A stretch of 64,000 nt of DNA from Cryptococcus deneoformans JEC21 (taxonomy: Eukaryota > Basidiomycota > Tremellomycetes > Tremellales > Cryptococcaceae): positions 773,701 to 837,700 of the forward strand of contig NC_006685.1 of the NCBI RefSeq assembly GCF_000091045.1. The letters are read 5' to 3'. The translations under genes and the position numbers were made by a program. Each line of letters starts with the position of its first letter. Positions within the stretch are counted from its first letter, which is position 1. The notes under the pieces are model-generated. The model had not been told where the DNA came from and searched no databases. It worked only from the letters and a program-made list of their open reading frames with translations. Shown piece by piece: positions 14,701 through 25,900 of this stretch.

Positions 14701-15874
14701 TGGATGTAAGGTATGGGTAACGCCCCCTCCTTCGTGCCCATTTTCGCCTCTGCCAAACTATTTGATGGACATTGGAGCGTAGATGAGATTGGAGATATCG
14801 TGTTGTGTTGCATTTGGGAACGCATAGACGAAGTTGTGGTGGGTGAGCGGGAGTTGAGGTTGATGGGCAGGGGGGGTAGAGGAGGCTCAGGGGACGAGCG
14901 AGCTGATACGTCAACTTCTGCAAAGAAAGTCCCGACGGAAGATGACCGGCGGCGCATTGGAGTCGCAGTGTGGTCTATGGGCACATGATTAGCCTAGGAA
15001 TGCTCTTGAATGAAATCATACCTTTATTGGAAGCTGGGTTTCCTGAAAACCTATTCCAAAAGCGTTTTCCGTGCTCTTTTCCTACAATATTGTCCGAGGA
15101 AGGAAGCAGAGGCACTTGTGGTCTTGGTTTTGTTCGGCTTTTCTTTCGCAATAAGTCGGTGACGCCTGATGCAACTTTCTCAGAGAGGAATTGTGGTGGC
15201 GTCGGCTCCCCAGAAGCACTTCTTGGGATATCCGTTGTTGAAGGAGGGGTGCACGGATACACGAGATCTGGGCAAGTGGCAGATCGGTGTAAAGAACAAG
15301 ACAGCGAAGTGGCCGAATCGTTTCGTCGTAATGATCGTGAAGAATGGCTAGACGGAATGGGGATAAACGACGCTGAAGGACATCGCTTAGTGAGCTTCTT
15401 GGGTGCTACATCTCCGTTTATCGCTGTCGTAGATCCGGCCCTCGAGCGAAAGCCTCGTCCATGTCTTTGTGGCAAGTATGCGTTAGACCGCGTAGATAAG
15501 AGTGGTGGAGAAACTGGGTCGGGGTTTGATGATGAAGGTTTTGTCTTTGATGGGAATGAGGTAAAATCGCTGGGGTAAGAAGGAGAATGTCTTGGGGATT
15601 GGGGGCACGGTGTGTGTAGCGGTGCTGTAATCTTAGGGCAGCTTGGGGCGCCAGAGCGGCCAGGTTTAGTCGGTGATAACGACAATGATTTTGGGCGTAC
15701 GGAAGAGGGAATATCCCCGTTCCTATCATACATGTTTTGATATTTATTCTCCTTCAAGGTGGCCGTCGAGTTGTTGTAGTCTATTGGAAAGGACAAGGAG
15801 AACTCGAAGTCATCATCCCAGTTTTCCGCCTGGGATATGGCAGCTTGTCCCTTCAAAAGCGATAAAGGGCCCAT
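11727..15874 (-). CDS. Large low-complexity protein, function unknown (possible septation/mitotic-exit scaffold)
   Basis: I do not recognise this gene with certainty. Three exon blocks join: 15874 down to about 15024, then about 14973-13613, then 13568 down to 11727. Over 1300 residues, rich in Ser, Pro, Arg and Lys and probably mostly disordered. Conserved-looking islands are an N-terminal AENWDDDFEF motif, a middle segment LKSLIAAHASLSNQL with FAQWWEMAIVLVEVG, KVGLAGLKEFLRSLRM, and the extreme C-terminus LTPDNLPTLLEYMKQCEVKL. The acidic W-D-D-D-F motif recalls scaffolds of the septation/mitotic-exit network (Byr4/Bfa1, Cdc11/Nud1), but that is a guess. The last intron uses a GGTAG acceptor. 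The coding frame stays open upstream of the first Met (to about 15992), so the true start may lie in an earlier exon. Confidence 0.6.
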
Positions 15875-15992
15875 ATCGTCCAGCTTGCGAAAAACGCCTG
15901 ATATGATGGGAGGGGTCCCCAGGATGTTCTCGAGTTGGAGGGCTGAGGCGGACGCAGAGGAATGGGAGTCCCAAGTGAAGTTTTCTTCACTG

Positions 15993-17600
15993 TCGTGTAC
16001 GGGTTACAAGAGGCATGGTATGTCGTCCGGCACCGTGATCAGCAGTATTATTATTAAGGACAAAATCAAGCCAGAATGAGCAGTAAAAACAATTACGTCG
16101 CCACACGCGTCGCGCGCACGACCTCCCCCAGGCAGCCAAACAAGCACTGAAGACACACAAGCCTCAGCACTCGCGGCAGCGGGGCAGCGGCTACCCATAC
16201 ATCTGATATTTACCCCTCGCTGCGCTCCTAATTTTGAGCGCCAACTTGATTTCATATATGTCATCTTAAACATTAAACTCCAGAACAAGTTCTTCAGAAT
16301 GTACTCGCACCTTCAAACTATACATATTGCATGTATCTTAAAGAATCCCTGGCTCCTCCTCAAAATAGCAAAATAGGGCGGGCACACTGAGTTAGGCATG
16401 CAATAAAATAATGTTCCCCTGAAAGAATAGGCACATGTGGCCTCCCTTCTTTTTCGTTCGCGTCTCTCCTTTCGCCTTCCGTCGTTATTTGCTTCGATCA
16501 TGTCCCCAGTCGTCTGGATACATACAGTAGATGCCTTATATCATTAATCCTGTGCCGTCAACAATCCGCATCGTGGGCCGACCAATGAAAAGTTTCAACG
16601 AGGGAACCTCGCTTTATTTCCCGCAGACATGTGGGGGATTGAAGTTCCGGATCGAACGTTTGCAGACATGGAGTTCCCGACCGTTCACCAGCAGCTGCAG
16701 TCTAATGACGCGTTAGGGCACAACGAAGGATTCCACCACCGAAATCTCATCGACAGTCTCATCAAGTATGCCATAATATAATGGTGATTCGGGGACCCTC
16801 GTTAAACCTCAACATGCCATCGATAGCGCGAAATGACGATGGTTCGATGTCATGGTCAATTGGTGAAAACAAGTGTGTAGGCGTTGCAGCTCATTTCACG
16901 TGCAAGGCCAAGAGATTTCCCGGTTTTCCACATGAATAAGATGGATCCCGGTAAGTCAAACTGTCCACATGCCCCAATGTTGTGTACTCTCTTGATGCTC
17001 CCTCTGTTGATGTGGGGAAGTCGGCTCTCTCCGAAGGCGTCGGAATGATCCCCTTTCTCCCGGCCTGATCCCCCGCTCAAATCGAAGCGATTCACCTGAC
17101 TAAAGACCAGGTCTGAATGTAATATTTCAAGATCCATGCGCAACAATCAACGTATGCAGACCACTCATGTCTTTAACCCTTGACAATGCTGTTCCTCGGA
17201 CACTCTGCTTTTGCAATCAGGACATCTTGAAGTGCTAATTCTTCAGAATAGTTCGGCGACCTTGGAGAACATCTCAAAATTCTCTCGCCAATGGAATTCC
17301 GCGTCAAGAGGTAACGACTTTTGGATATCTACCTGCACTCAAACGCTTGTATTTTTCATATTGCAACTTCTAAATCAGTTATGAAAACTTAATTTGCCTT
17401 GTTGAGGATGGCTCAATTTTCCATTGCCTTCGCTTTACTCAAGTTGCTGATCTTAATTCTACTGCGAGATTAGAGCTGATGTTGGTCCAAATGGGCAATG
17501 TGCCTGAGACAAATTTCGAGAATGTCATCATCAGCATGCGCATTGTGTCCAAGGTGCCGCCTTCAAAATTGTATGAGACATGATACTTCACACGGCTGTA
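15993..17600. other. Long intergenic stretch with possible decayed coding sequence
   Basis: The left part (about 16000-16300) is a GC-rich upstream region of the unknown minus-strand gene. From 16620 to 16780 one plus frame reads WGIEVPDRTFADMEFPTVHQ-like sequence, and 17478-17580 reads MGNVPETNFENVIISMRIV. Both look like coding sequence but are short, broken by stops, and lack a start or splice context. They may be relics of a host gene or an old transposon. No function is assigned. Confidence 0.3.
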
Positions 17601-17627
17601 CCGGCGAAGCATCGCTGCTGTTTGACC

Positions 17628-17880
17628 TCGAAGCCTCAAAAGAATTTGCAGCAAGGGAAAGTCTCTTCTTTCATGGATATGAAGAGACATCCTTTCCCCT
17701 CAATCGTCTGAGACCTTCTGTGGTTCTTTGAGCTTTTTCATTTAGAACTTCGCGACCCTCTGCCCAGGTAACCAATAGGTGCATGCAATCATAGACCGCT
17801 TCTGCGCTCAATCGATTTAATTACCTCTTTTTTTGCCACCGACAGTCCGCCGGTCGAGTGACTTTGCCAAAGTCACCACT
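17628..17880 (+). repeat. Decayed solo LTR related to LTR-A
   Basis: The run from CTCAAAAGAATTTGCAGCAA through CTCTGCCCAG, CATAGACCGCTTCTGCGC and ATTACCTC to TTGCCACCGAC follows the same order as the LTR-A copies at 47216-47450 and 36476-36860, with many substitutions and gaps. The ends and target duplication are lost. It shows the family was present outside the dense island long ago. Confidence 0.65.
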
Positions 17881-18289
17881 TTCCGCGGATGCCGAACAGG
17901 CCCTTTTAACACGCTCTCTGAAGAAAAATCACTTTCCGCCAAACTGCGAGATTAATAACAGTAGGATTAGAATCCAAAGATGTTAACTCCATTTTGCATA
18001 TATAGGGCAGCAGGTCGGTGTCGAAATAAAGTACACGCCAGCCTGAGCACTTCGTTATTTCGCAGATCAATTTGACCCCTTTTTTGGCTTGAACCGTTTG
18101 AGTTCGGAGTGTTCTTTCGCCGACTAGATTTGTTCATCTCGTCACGCCTCCTGCGGTTGGATTCTCTTTTTGCAACATCGTTGTGGTGTTCTATCACTAT
18201 TTATTTATTCTTCGCACTATTTATATAGTACGATGAAGAGGTTACTACCCAAATCTCCAGAAAAAGCGAGAAGTTCCATGTCATGACAT

Positions 18290-18470
18290 CAGGCAAAAAT
18301 CGATAGAAAATCGATGTCAAAAGGTCGATTTTTTTTTAATCGATTTTTTTGTAATTAGGATTATTAACAAAAATCGATCAAAAATCGATGGAAAATCGAT
18401 GGTTAATTAAGGGCCAAAAATCGACGATTTTTGGAAAAATCGGCGATTTTCGAAAAAAAATCGCATCGTG
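18290..18470. repeat. ATCGAT-rich degenerate repeat tract
   Basis: About ten copies of AATCGAT or AAATCGATG-like words in both orientations, separated by A or T runs, within about 170 bp. ATCGAT is its own reverse complement, so many pairings are possible. No coding potential. Function unknown. The surrounding 17900-19160 stretch has nothing else I can name beyond the upstream region of the aldolase gene. Confidence 0.55.
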
Positions 18471-19163
18471 AGCTTCCCTTTACTATCATAACGATCCCGG
18501 GTCTCGGGCCGAGTACAACTACTCGGCTTGTGGTACTGTAGAACAGTTATTAAAAAATAGTTCATTTCAGATTTACTACTACTTGTGTTTATTTCGTTAT
18601 CTTTCCTATAGTTATGTAAGAGCCATGTCATTAAAAAACAAAGGGGGGAGCGTAAGGACCCGTCAACAACGAGATTCATCGGCTAATAACAAGTCCGTCC
18701 TTCCCCCCACTCCCAACGGCAAACTCCCAATTTCTGAGTCCGTTGATTTGTTGTAGCTTCAATGCACTCTTCGTCATGATCTGGCCTTCCCACCATGTGT
18801 AATATAAAGCAATGATTGATTGATATGTACATAGTAATACAGCACTTGTTTTCGAATAAAAGTCAACGTGACGCTTGATGCTTATTCGCTTATGCTTCCT
18901 GTTCAGACTCGGTATCTTTTCGGCTAGTCCGGAACCGGGCGGCATGAATTCTGTGATGCCGGCGGGCGCAGTAAATCATGCCGACTATTCTGGCTTCCGT
19001 TCTCCGCGGGTCCACGCAAGGGCGCGGGAAATCGGCCTTCACTTATATAAGCTAAAAGCTTAACAGAACCACTGTCCACTTACCCCACTCCATCCCAAAT
19101 CCCGACAATCCCACCAAATAACGAGTCTCCTCCTTTGTATCCTTGAAAAACACATTATACAGA

Positions 19164-20273
19164 ATGGAATCTAAGACTTTCCTCAAGAACGCTCTTGCTC
19201 AGAAAAAGCCAGGGCTCGGTTTCTGGTGCACGTGAGTGAACACTTCCTTCGAATGAGAGTAAAAAGCTAGACTATCAGATGTTGACCTGTTTTGCTGCAG
19301 TCTTCCTGGAGCCGCGACCGTAGCTACAGCCCTTTCGGCTGGTGGCTTTAACTGGACTCTGATTGATGCCGAGCACGGCATGATTACGGACAAGGATTAT
19401 TTCGAGGTGCGCTTCCAGATTCCTAGATTGAGTTAAAAGCTCTCAAAGTCAAACTGGTAGCTAACGTACACCAGCTTGTTACCACAGTCACTTCTCTTGG
19501 AGCCTCACCAATTATTCGAATTCCCTGGAACGAAGAATGGATGATCAAAAGAGCTCTAGATGCTGGAGCCCAAGGAGTCATGACTCCAATGTGTCACTCT
19601 GCCGTGGGTGTTCATTTTTAGCTCATGCGTTTTCAAAGTTTTGACGTTTTCTCATCCGTTGTTATCGTCACAGGAGGATGCTAAGAGAATTGTTTCTTAC
19701 TCTAAATACCCTCCAACCGGTTCTCGAGGCTACGGCCCGATGTTTTGTCCCCCGGTCTTCGGATGCAAAGGGTCCGACTATGATGCAGGGGCAGACAAAA
19801 ACCTCCTAGTTATCGTGCAGATTGAATCCAGAAAAGGAGTCGAGAACGTCGAGGAAATTGCCAAGGTAGAAGGCCTGGACTGCTTATTCATCGGTGCGTA
19901 GGACTGCACATATTTGATCCCAGGTTGATTTACTATTGTAGGTCCATTTGATCTGTCAAAGCAAATGAACGTCCCCTTCGGTGGAGAGGAACATGAAGCC
20001 GCGATTGAGAAGACTCTCCAAGCAGCGCACAGTGCTGGCAAGATCGCCGCCATCTTCTGTGAGTATTCTACTTGATGAAACTGCATGATATACATGAATA
20101 AATATGCTTATATATTTCTAGGTTCCAATGGTGAAATTGCCCGCAAACGCCTTGCTCAAGGCTTTGACATGGTATCAATAGCTGTTGACAGTTCTTGCCT
20201 AGCAGCGGAAATGGAAAGACAATTAAGCTTGGTGACGGGTGAAGCAGGTAAAGGTGACAGGTCTTATTCGTAG
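19164..20273 (+). CDS. HpcH/HpaI-family class II aldolase
   Basis: Predicted metal-dependent aldolase cleaving 2-keto-3-deoxy sugar acids or related 4-hydroxy-2-oxo acids to pyruvate plus an aldehyde. Six exons from MESKTFLKNALAQKKPGLGF. Family signatures in order: GFWCTLPGAATVATAL, FNWTLIDAEHGMI, PIIRIPWNEEWMIKRALDAG, QGVMTPMCHSAEDA, the PPTGSRGYGP segment, LLVIVQIESRKGVENV, and LDCLFIGPFDLS. The Glu of QIES and Asp of GPFD would hold the metal; the His of EHG and Arg of IPW-region are the usual catalytic set. The end runs ARKRLAQGFDMVSIAVD to a stop at 20271-20273. It converges on a D-2-hydroxyacid dehydrogenase gene 282 bp away. The exact substrate cannot be read from sequence. Confidence 0.88.
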
Positions 20274-20555
20274 TTTAACCATGCTCTTCTTGAATGCACA
20301 TGTAATTTTGCCCGAAACCAAGTCTCACTGTCATCTCGAGGTACAATCGTCTATTAAATCTGCTTCACAGATGTAAAATGCGAGAAAGGAAAAAAGAAGG
20401 TATAGCTGATAGGACCCAAAGCCCCAGCATGAGAAACATGATTCATAGGTAAGGAAAAATTGAGTTATTTTATTCTGTGGTCCATAATTAAAAGGAAGAC
20501 TTGACGCCCGCACCCTCTTACTGCAGTTGCAAAACACAGTCACATTGTTCACAGC

Positions 20556-22043
20556 TTACACCTTGACTTCCGCCACCAGGGGTTCCCCATTGGCGGCAGC
20601 GATTGCATTGCGTACACCTAGTCGACACCGTTAGGGCACAGACATTTGAGACATGTTATCAAACTTACAACGCTCAGCCATTGCGTTTCGTGTATCGTAA
20701 TCTGCCGAGCCCAAATGCGGAAGTACCAAACCTACATTGCTCTGTCAGTCGAAGGAATAATCCGTTATGCGATTCTATGAGGTACTCACAGTTGTCCAGG
20801 GTCAAAAGCGGATGGTCGGCGGGGATATCAGGTTCTCCTGTCAAAACATCTAAACCTGCCCCGAAGATTTGACCTGATACTAATGCCTCATGCAAATCTT
20901 CAGAATTGACGATAGGACCCTGCGGCGGAGATCAGCCATGCCAGTGCGAGTCTTTATAGTCTTCCATGCCTTACTCGCGCAACATTGACAAGAATGGCTG
21001 ACTTCTTCATTTTCTGGAGAAAGTTTTTGTTGACCAAATCTTTGGTTGAGGGATTTAAATCGCACAGGACTATGAGTATGTCTGCTTGAGAAGCGAGAGT
21101 TTCCCTCTCTTCTCGCCTGACTTCGACTCCGAAAGTTTTTGAAAAGCCGGCATCAATTTCATCCTGGTTATCCCTTCGGTAGGAAGAAGTATACAAGATA
21201 CGAGGAGGCTGTTCCTTGTTAGTGAAGGCAAGGAGTCTTTGAACTGTTGCCTGAGATATGCGGCCAAAGCCTAGGAAACCAATAGTAAGAGATGGATGGC
21301 CGATTGATAAGCCACAGTTGACAAAAGGAGCCCATGGTTGTTGTTTCCACTGTAAAGTGCCAGACGTTAATGGAGTTTTCACAGCTACATGGCGTATTTT
21401 AAGTTGGGTGCTCACATTACCACTTTTTACCAAGTTAATGCCTTCCCCGATGCGGCGTAGAGTCGAGAGTACCAGGATAACTGCAATGTCGGCGACTAAT
21501 CAACGGCAGGAGGTCAAGACCATTGGCAACGTCCTTCCTTAGTTTGAAAATGATACCCACCAGCATCACTCAGGACACCCGGGGTGTGACCTATCTTGAT
21601 TCCTCGCGCATTGGCGGCTTTCACATCGATGTGGTCTGCATGGGATGTCAACAGCAGTCACCGAAAATGAACATTGGCTAGTCTCACCATATCCAACAGA
21701 GAAGGAAGAAATACAGCGCAAGTTGTCATTGGCGGTTGCAATGAGTTCCTTGTCGACCTTGTCACTGGGCTGGCTATGCATAATACAAGCAGCATAGACT
21801 TGGGGATCCGCCAGGTGATTGAGTACCCATTCTCTAGAGGGCGGAGCATCATCTGGATTGACAATAAGGTCGTAACCTGATTGGCGTAGGATGGTCATAG
21901 CATGTTCTCCAAGGTTACGGGTGCTATTTAGCAGACAGTATATTGTAGGCCAAGGAAGGCGGCAGAAAAATCAGTTAACATAAGTGTGTCATATATGAAC
22001 TCTTCTCGAGACTACTATAGACTCACACGAGGATTTTGGGCAT
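20556..22043 (-). CDS. D-isomer-specific 2-hydroxyacid dehydrogenase (glyoxylate/hydroxypyruvate reductase-like)
   Basis: NAD(P)H-dependent reductase of 2-keto acids. A short exon 1 encodes MPKILV and the next exon begins [19 protein letters not shown]. The N-terminal substrate domain includes [16 protein letters not shown] and [15 protein letters not shown], followed by [19 protein letters not shown]. The Rossmann part has [18 protein letters not shown] (G-x-G-x-x-S in place of the usual last Gly). Catalytic residues are Arg in LVNVARGPIV, Glu in [10 protein letters not shown] and His in [10 protein letters not shown]. The final exon ends [13 protein letters not shown] at 20556-20558. The exon ending LTLDNC joins best to LVLPHLG using a GTAG acceptor. 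Length is normal. It could work with the neighbouring aldolase on the same carbon skeletons, but adjacency is the only evidence. Confidence 0.86.
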
Positions 22044-22549
22044 ATTGTTGGCTGCTGGCAAAAAAGCACGATCGGGATGAATGTTAGTTGCTTGTTGTTG
22101 ATGCAATGAAAGGAATCTATAGAAGACAGATAGAAGTCCGTCCAGCAGCAGCAGCGTATCAGACTTCAGATCTCCTTCACCGGGCCGAACTATTCCGATG
22201 ATGATGATTGAATAATGGATACCGCCGCTGCTGCGGTCGCCGCCGTCGTCCCGTCGTTCGTCGCCGCTCGCACGCTCGTCGTTGTTGCTCGATGATGACG
22301 ATGGGAATCAGCGAACGACGAACAACACATCAGTTTACGTAGTGCAACCAGCAGAAGAGCGGAAACGACTGACGAACAACACCACATCTACTCCTGCTGT
22401 ATTTTTACAAAGAAAGAAGTATAGCGAGTTAAATTGCTTCGCCGTAAACATACTAGTTATCCTTTGTATGCGGTGATCACTAGCGCAGCGCAACGTACGA
22501 CTAGAACTCTTGACTTACTCTATTCCATCAGCATCTGTCATCCTAGACC
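22044..22549. promoter_or_regulatory. Divergent intergenic region with CG-rich triplet runs
   Basis: 506 bp between two outward-facing genes. At about 22210-22290 it contains runs of GCC/GCT/CGTC triplets on a pattern like a short microsatellite. No gene or RNA was identified. Confidence 0.4.
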
Positions 22550-23756
22550 ATGTTCGACTTCATCTTCACCTTCTTCCTTGCCACTGCAATATTGGCCGCC
22601 GTCATGGCACTGTCGGTGGCCATTACACTGCCATTCGCTGGTGCTCTTGTCAGGTGGCGCGCAAATTACAATCCCCTTGCGGTGGGTTTAGACCAAGAAT
22701 CCCGGCAAGCATACATAGTATCTAGTTCCATGTGGCGCGGCTGACAGGATGGTGTCATACTATAGTGTCGGACCAACACTTACCACGCTGTTCGGGACTA
22801 TGAAACGCATCAAGAGACTTGAAGGCTGGCAAGGATTGTGGAAAGGTAAGAGACTCATTGCTAATCAGTTCCGCTCAACTAAAAAATAATGCGAGTAGGA
22901 ATGTATCCCACCCTGATGTACTCTACTCTCCTTTCGGTACTATCAATCGTTTTTGTTGGGGGATCCGCAACGAAAGGACCGAAAAACGCGTACAGCGTAC
23001 CAGAAGCTGGAGGCGTTTTGTGCGTATGAGCCGTGCTCGCTCTACCCTCTCTCTATCTCTAGTTTTCCTCTAACGCGCGGCGCAGAATGGCAATTTTTAC
23101 GATTCTCCTCACCATAATCAGCTTGCCAATGACCATCCTCATCAATCGGTATGTTCTTTTTTCGGACTTTGTGCCTAGGCAGCAATGTACTGAGATTATC
23201 TGAACTGTCGGACAGCGCGATTATCACCCCATACAAACTTCCCAACTCAGTTAAGGGATCGCTGCGCATCCTATTAACTCCCCTCGAACTGTCAAAACCC
23301 TATACGCTGTATCTGACACCTGGTCTCCTGGCCACTACAATGACTCATGTCGTGTGTGCCACGCTATTAGCCAGGACAACGCGCATTTTTTTCTTGGGCG
23401 TCTCCTCGGTGACCAACGATGAGACGGTAGGGAACATCGCTTGGTGGCGTTGGATCCTCTACCTTGCCTGGCAATGCTTATCCACTCTTTGGTTCACTCC
23501 TCTTGAAGTCATCGCCACGAGGCTATCGGTGCAGCCAAACAATTCTGGTGATGCTTTGTCTACTGAAGAGGAAGCTCCTGAAGGAGTTTCTTTCTGTGGA
23601 GCTGGTGAAGATGTGATTGGTTTGCGACCTTCCACTGAACCGTATTTAGGTATGGCCGATTGTGCAAAGAAAATCATCGAAGAAGAGGGGTGGGCAAGTC
23701 TCTACCGCGGATTTTTATTCACCATGCTTGGAAGCGTGTTCGGGAGTACAGTATAA
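22550..23756 (+). CDS. Diverged mitochondrial-carrier-like membrane protein
   Basis: Membrane protein distantly like SLC25 carriers. The start at 22550 (MFDFIFTFFLATAILAAVMA) gives a hydrophobic first segment, followed by LPFAGALVRWRANYNPLA. After a short intron come GPTLTTLFGTMKRIKRLEG and WQGLWKGMYPTLMYST, which fit the x-G-x-x-x-L-Y/W-K-G carrier repeat. Later segments are FTILLTIISLPMTILINRA, LTPLELSKPYTLYLTPGLL, WWRWILYLAWQCLSTLWFTPLEVIATRLSVQ (shown in part) and EEEGWASLYRGFLFTMLGS, the last another carrier-type repeat end with P-x-E-V-x-x-T-R before it. It lacks three clean PxD/E-x-x-K/R motifs, so transport function is uncertain. Stop TAA at 23754-23756, 224 bp from the convergent STS1-like gene. 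Confidence 0.7.
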
Positions 23757-23980
23757 GATATAATACCCGATTCCTCAAGCAATTACCAACCATGCATGTT
23801 CTATCAACAAATCTGGTCCTACTCTACTGCATTTGTACATAAAACCGACCAATGAGAAGTATTTGCACTTCCTATAAATATCTTTTTACAGACAACATTC
23901 AGGAACAGAAAATGAATCATGGGAGAGAAAGAGAACGTGAAGTCAAACGCAGCCATAAATACAAGCCCAATATCGCCCCA

Positions 23981-25326
23981 TCAATGATACTCCATTGCAG
24001 GTTGCCTCCCAATAAGCCATCCTACCTGAGACACAAACTGATCGCGAATGGGAATGAATGCTTCTTGAAAAGAAGATACAAGTAGTTTCGCTGGCGAAGG
24101 GTTTCCAGCCGTAAGTGGAGTCGAAGACGACCAGTGACTACCCGTCCCTGGTGCATTAGAGGCCGAAGGTATTGATGGTGAAGGAATTCCGCCAACGAGC
24201 TGTTCCAAAGTGTCATTCCAGTGAGCAACGGCAGAGTGGGGATACATTCCCCCTCTGTCATTAACATCGGAAGACAAATCTGATACCCAGGAGGTCCAGA
24301 TAGTGAGAGAAAGTTTGGCAAGGTCAAGTACCAATGACGCCGGCGGGGGAGAACTTCCATCCAACTGAGAAGAGGAAGGTATATAAGAGAGAATCGTTAA
24401 AAGATGCCGTGTATGCGACTCGAGAAATAGGAAGAGAGTTGGGCAATCGATCGCTGGTTGCTGATTGGCGGAAGTGAAGCATTTGATGTAAGTGGCCACC
24501 TGTCATAGCATTGTTAGCAATTGCATAGGGTTGTCATACACATAAATAATCTTACAGTTCGACAGTACACCTCGATGTTATTACTGACTCGATCCCACCT
24601 GCGAGATTCGGCCAGAGCACCTGGATAGAATGACACATTTACAACAGGACCAGCCAGCTTCTCGATCTCCGCAAATAATTTCTCCATTTCTTTCAGGCAT
24701 GACCTGAATTCTAGCTTGGGCATTATACCCAAAACTGTCGAGGACAATGAAGGGTCCCGTTGCAGCAGTTGAAGCAAGATAGGCAGATGGGCAGATGGAG
24801 GTAAAGCAGCTAAATAGGGCGTCAGACAACCCATTTCATAGGGGTAAAATGACTTACCTAGCATTATTCCAACATCCATACCTTCTGCGGACCGTTCATC
24901 CGAGGTTGAATTTTGAAGCTTTGACCTCTTGACCGTCTTGGATGCGTAAGAAGGATCGGTTCGCATGTTTTTCGGAGGTGGAAGATGGCCGAGGCGACTA
25001 GCCATAGGTGTAGGGGAACGGGACCTAGGTGACTGAATGGATCCGGTTGGAGATGTCGAAGGGGATCGAGATCGCCTCGTACGTTTGAGAGATCCGGTTG
25101 GCGGTGTGAACGCTTGATTTGGTCTTGGCCGTGCGAAAGAATTTTTGGGAGGTGAACTGTGGGCCGGCCCAGCCATTCGATAGGGGGAATGGGCATTGGA
25201 AGTTTGCGTACAAGTTTCTGATGGAGCTGTTGAAGGTAGTCCGAAGCCGAAGGTGAGAGGAGAGGGGCGGGCAGCAAAAGGGAATGGAAGGGACGAAGAG
25301 GGTTGTTGAGTGAGTGGATGGGCCAT
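23981..25326 (-). CDS. STS1: Sts1/Cut8-family tethering factor for nuclear proteasome
   Basis: Cut8/Sts1 proteins hold the 26S proteasome at the nucleus and help degrade nuclear substrates. The start at 25326 (MAHPLTQQPSSSLPFPFAAR) begins a Ser/Pro/Arg-rich region with basic clusters (SLKRTRRSRS, KTVKRSKL) that suit nuclear import. The folded part follows a short intron: LPPSAHLPILLQLLQRDPSL, LGIMPKLEFRSCLKEMEKLF and WDRVSNNIEVYCRTVATYIK, then a long helical bundle (CPTLFLFLESHTRHLLTILS) and the C-terminal SSFQEAFIPIRDQFVSQVGW, ending at 23981. The P-x-x-x-L-x-x-L and helical layout match the Cut8 six-helix fold. Assignment rests on pattern memory of the family. Confidence 0.72.
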
Positions 25327-25900
25327 GACTGAGCAGTGGCAAACTTCGGTTGGGATAAGGGGGGAAAAATATGTATACTATACGGCTATGTCTGCTCCAG
25401 CGATGATGAATGGAATGTTGAATTTAAATTTGATCGCACAGGGACCGAGTGATGGATTGAACGCTTACAGGTCTTTGAACCATCATTCGTTGTTGTGTAA
25501 AGCTGTTCACAGACATGTTCCTTTACGTAATTACAAATAACCTTACTAATGAGTAAATTTGAAAAGTATTTACTCATAAATTAATAATCCATTACTTGAT
25601 GTTATGTATATATTTACCCCGCCACCGCCGACAACGCCGACGACAAATAACCAGATGGTACGTTAATAAGTAAGTATATGCTACCAGGTGGAGCACATCT
25701 ACGTTATTAATACTTAATTAATAAATCATAATTAAATCCCTTCTCCTCGTCGCGGCCTCCTCCACCACCACCTTTTTTGTCCGTGCTAAAACCATATCCT
25801 ATATTCGGCTTTTCTTTGTGCTCAACACTTACTAGACAATTAACAACATCACAGGTGCATTGAGATTACCTGATAGCCACCAGAAAAAAGACTTTCCACC
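25327..25900. other. Divergent intergenic region (STS1-like / RBG1) with a perfect inverted repeat
   Basis: 574 bp, very AT-rich in the middle. A perfect 10-bp inverted repeat (ATGAGTAAAT, 9-nt spacer, ATTTACTCAT) lies at 25549-25577. No gene was seen. Confidence 0.5.
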
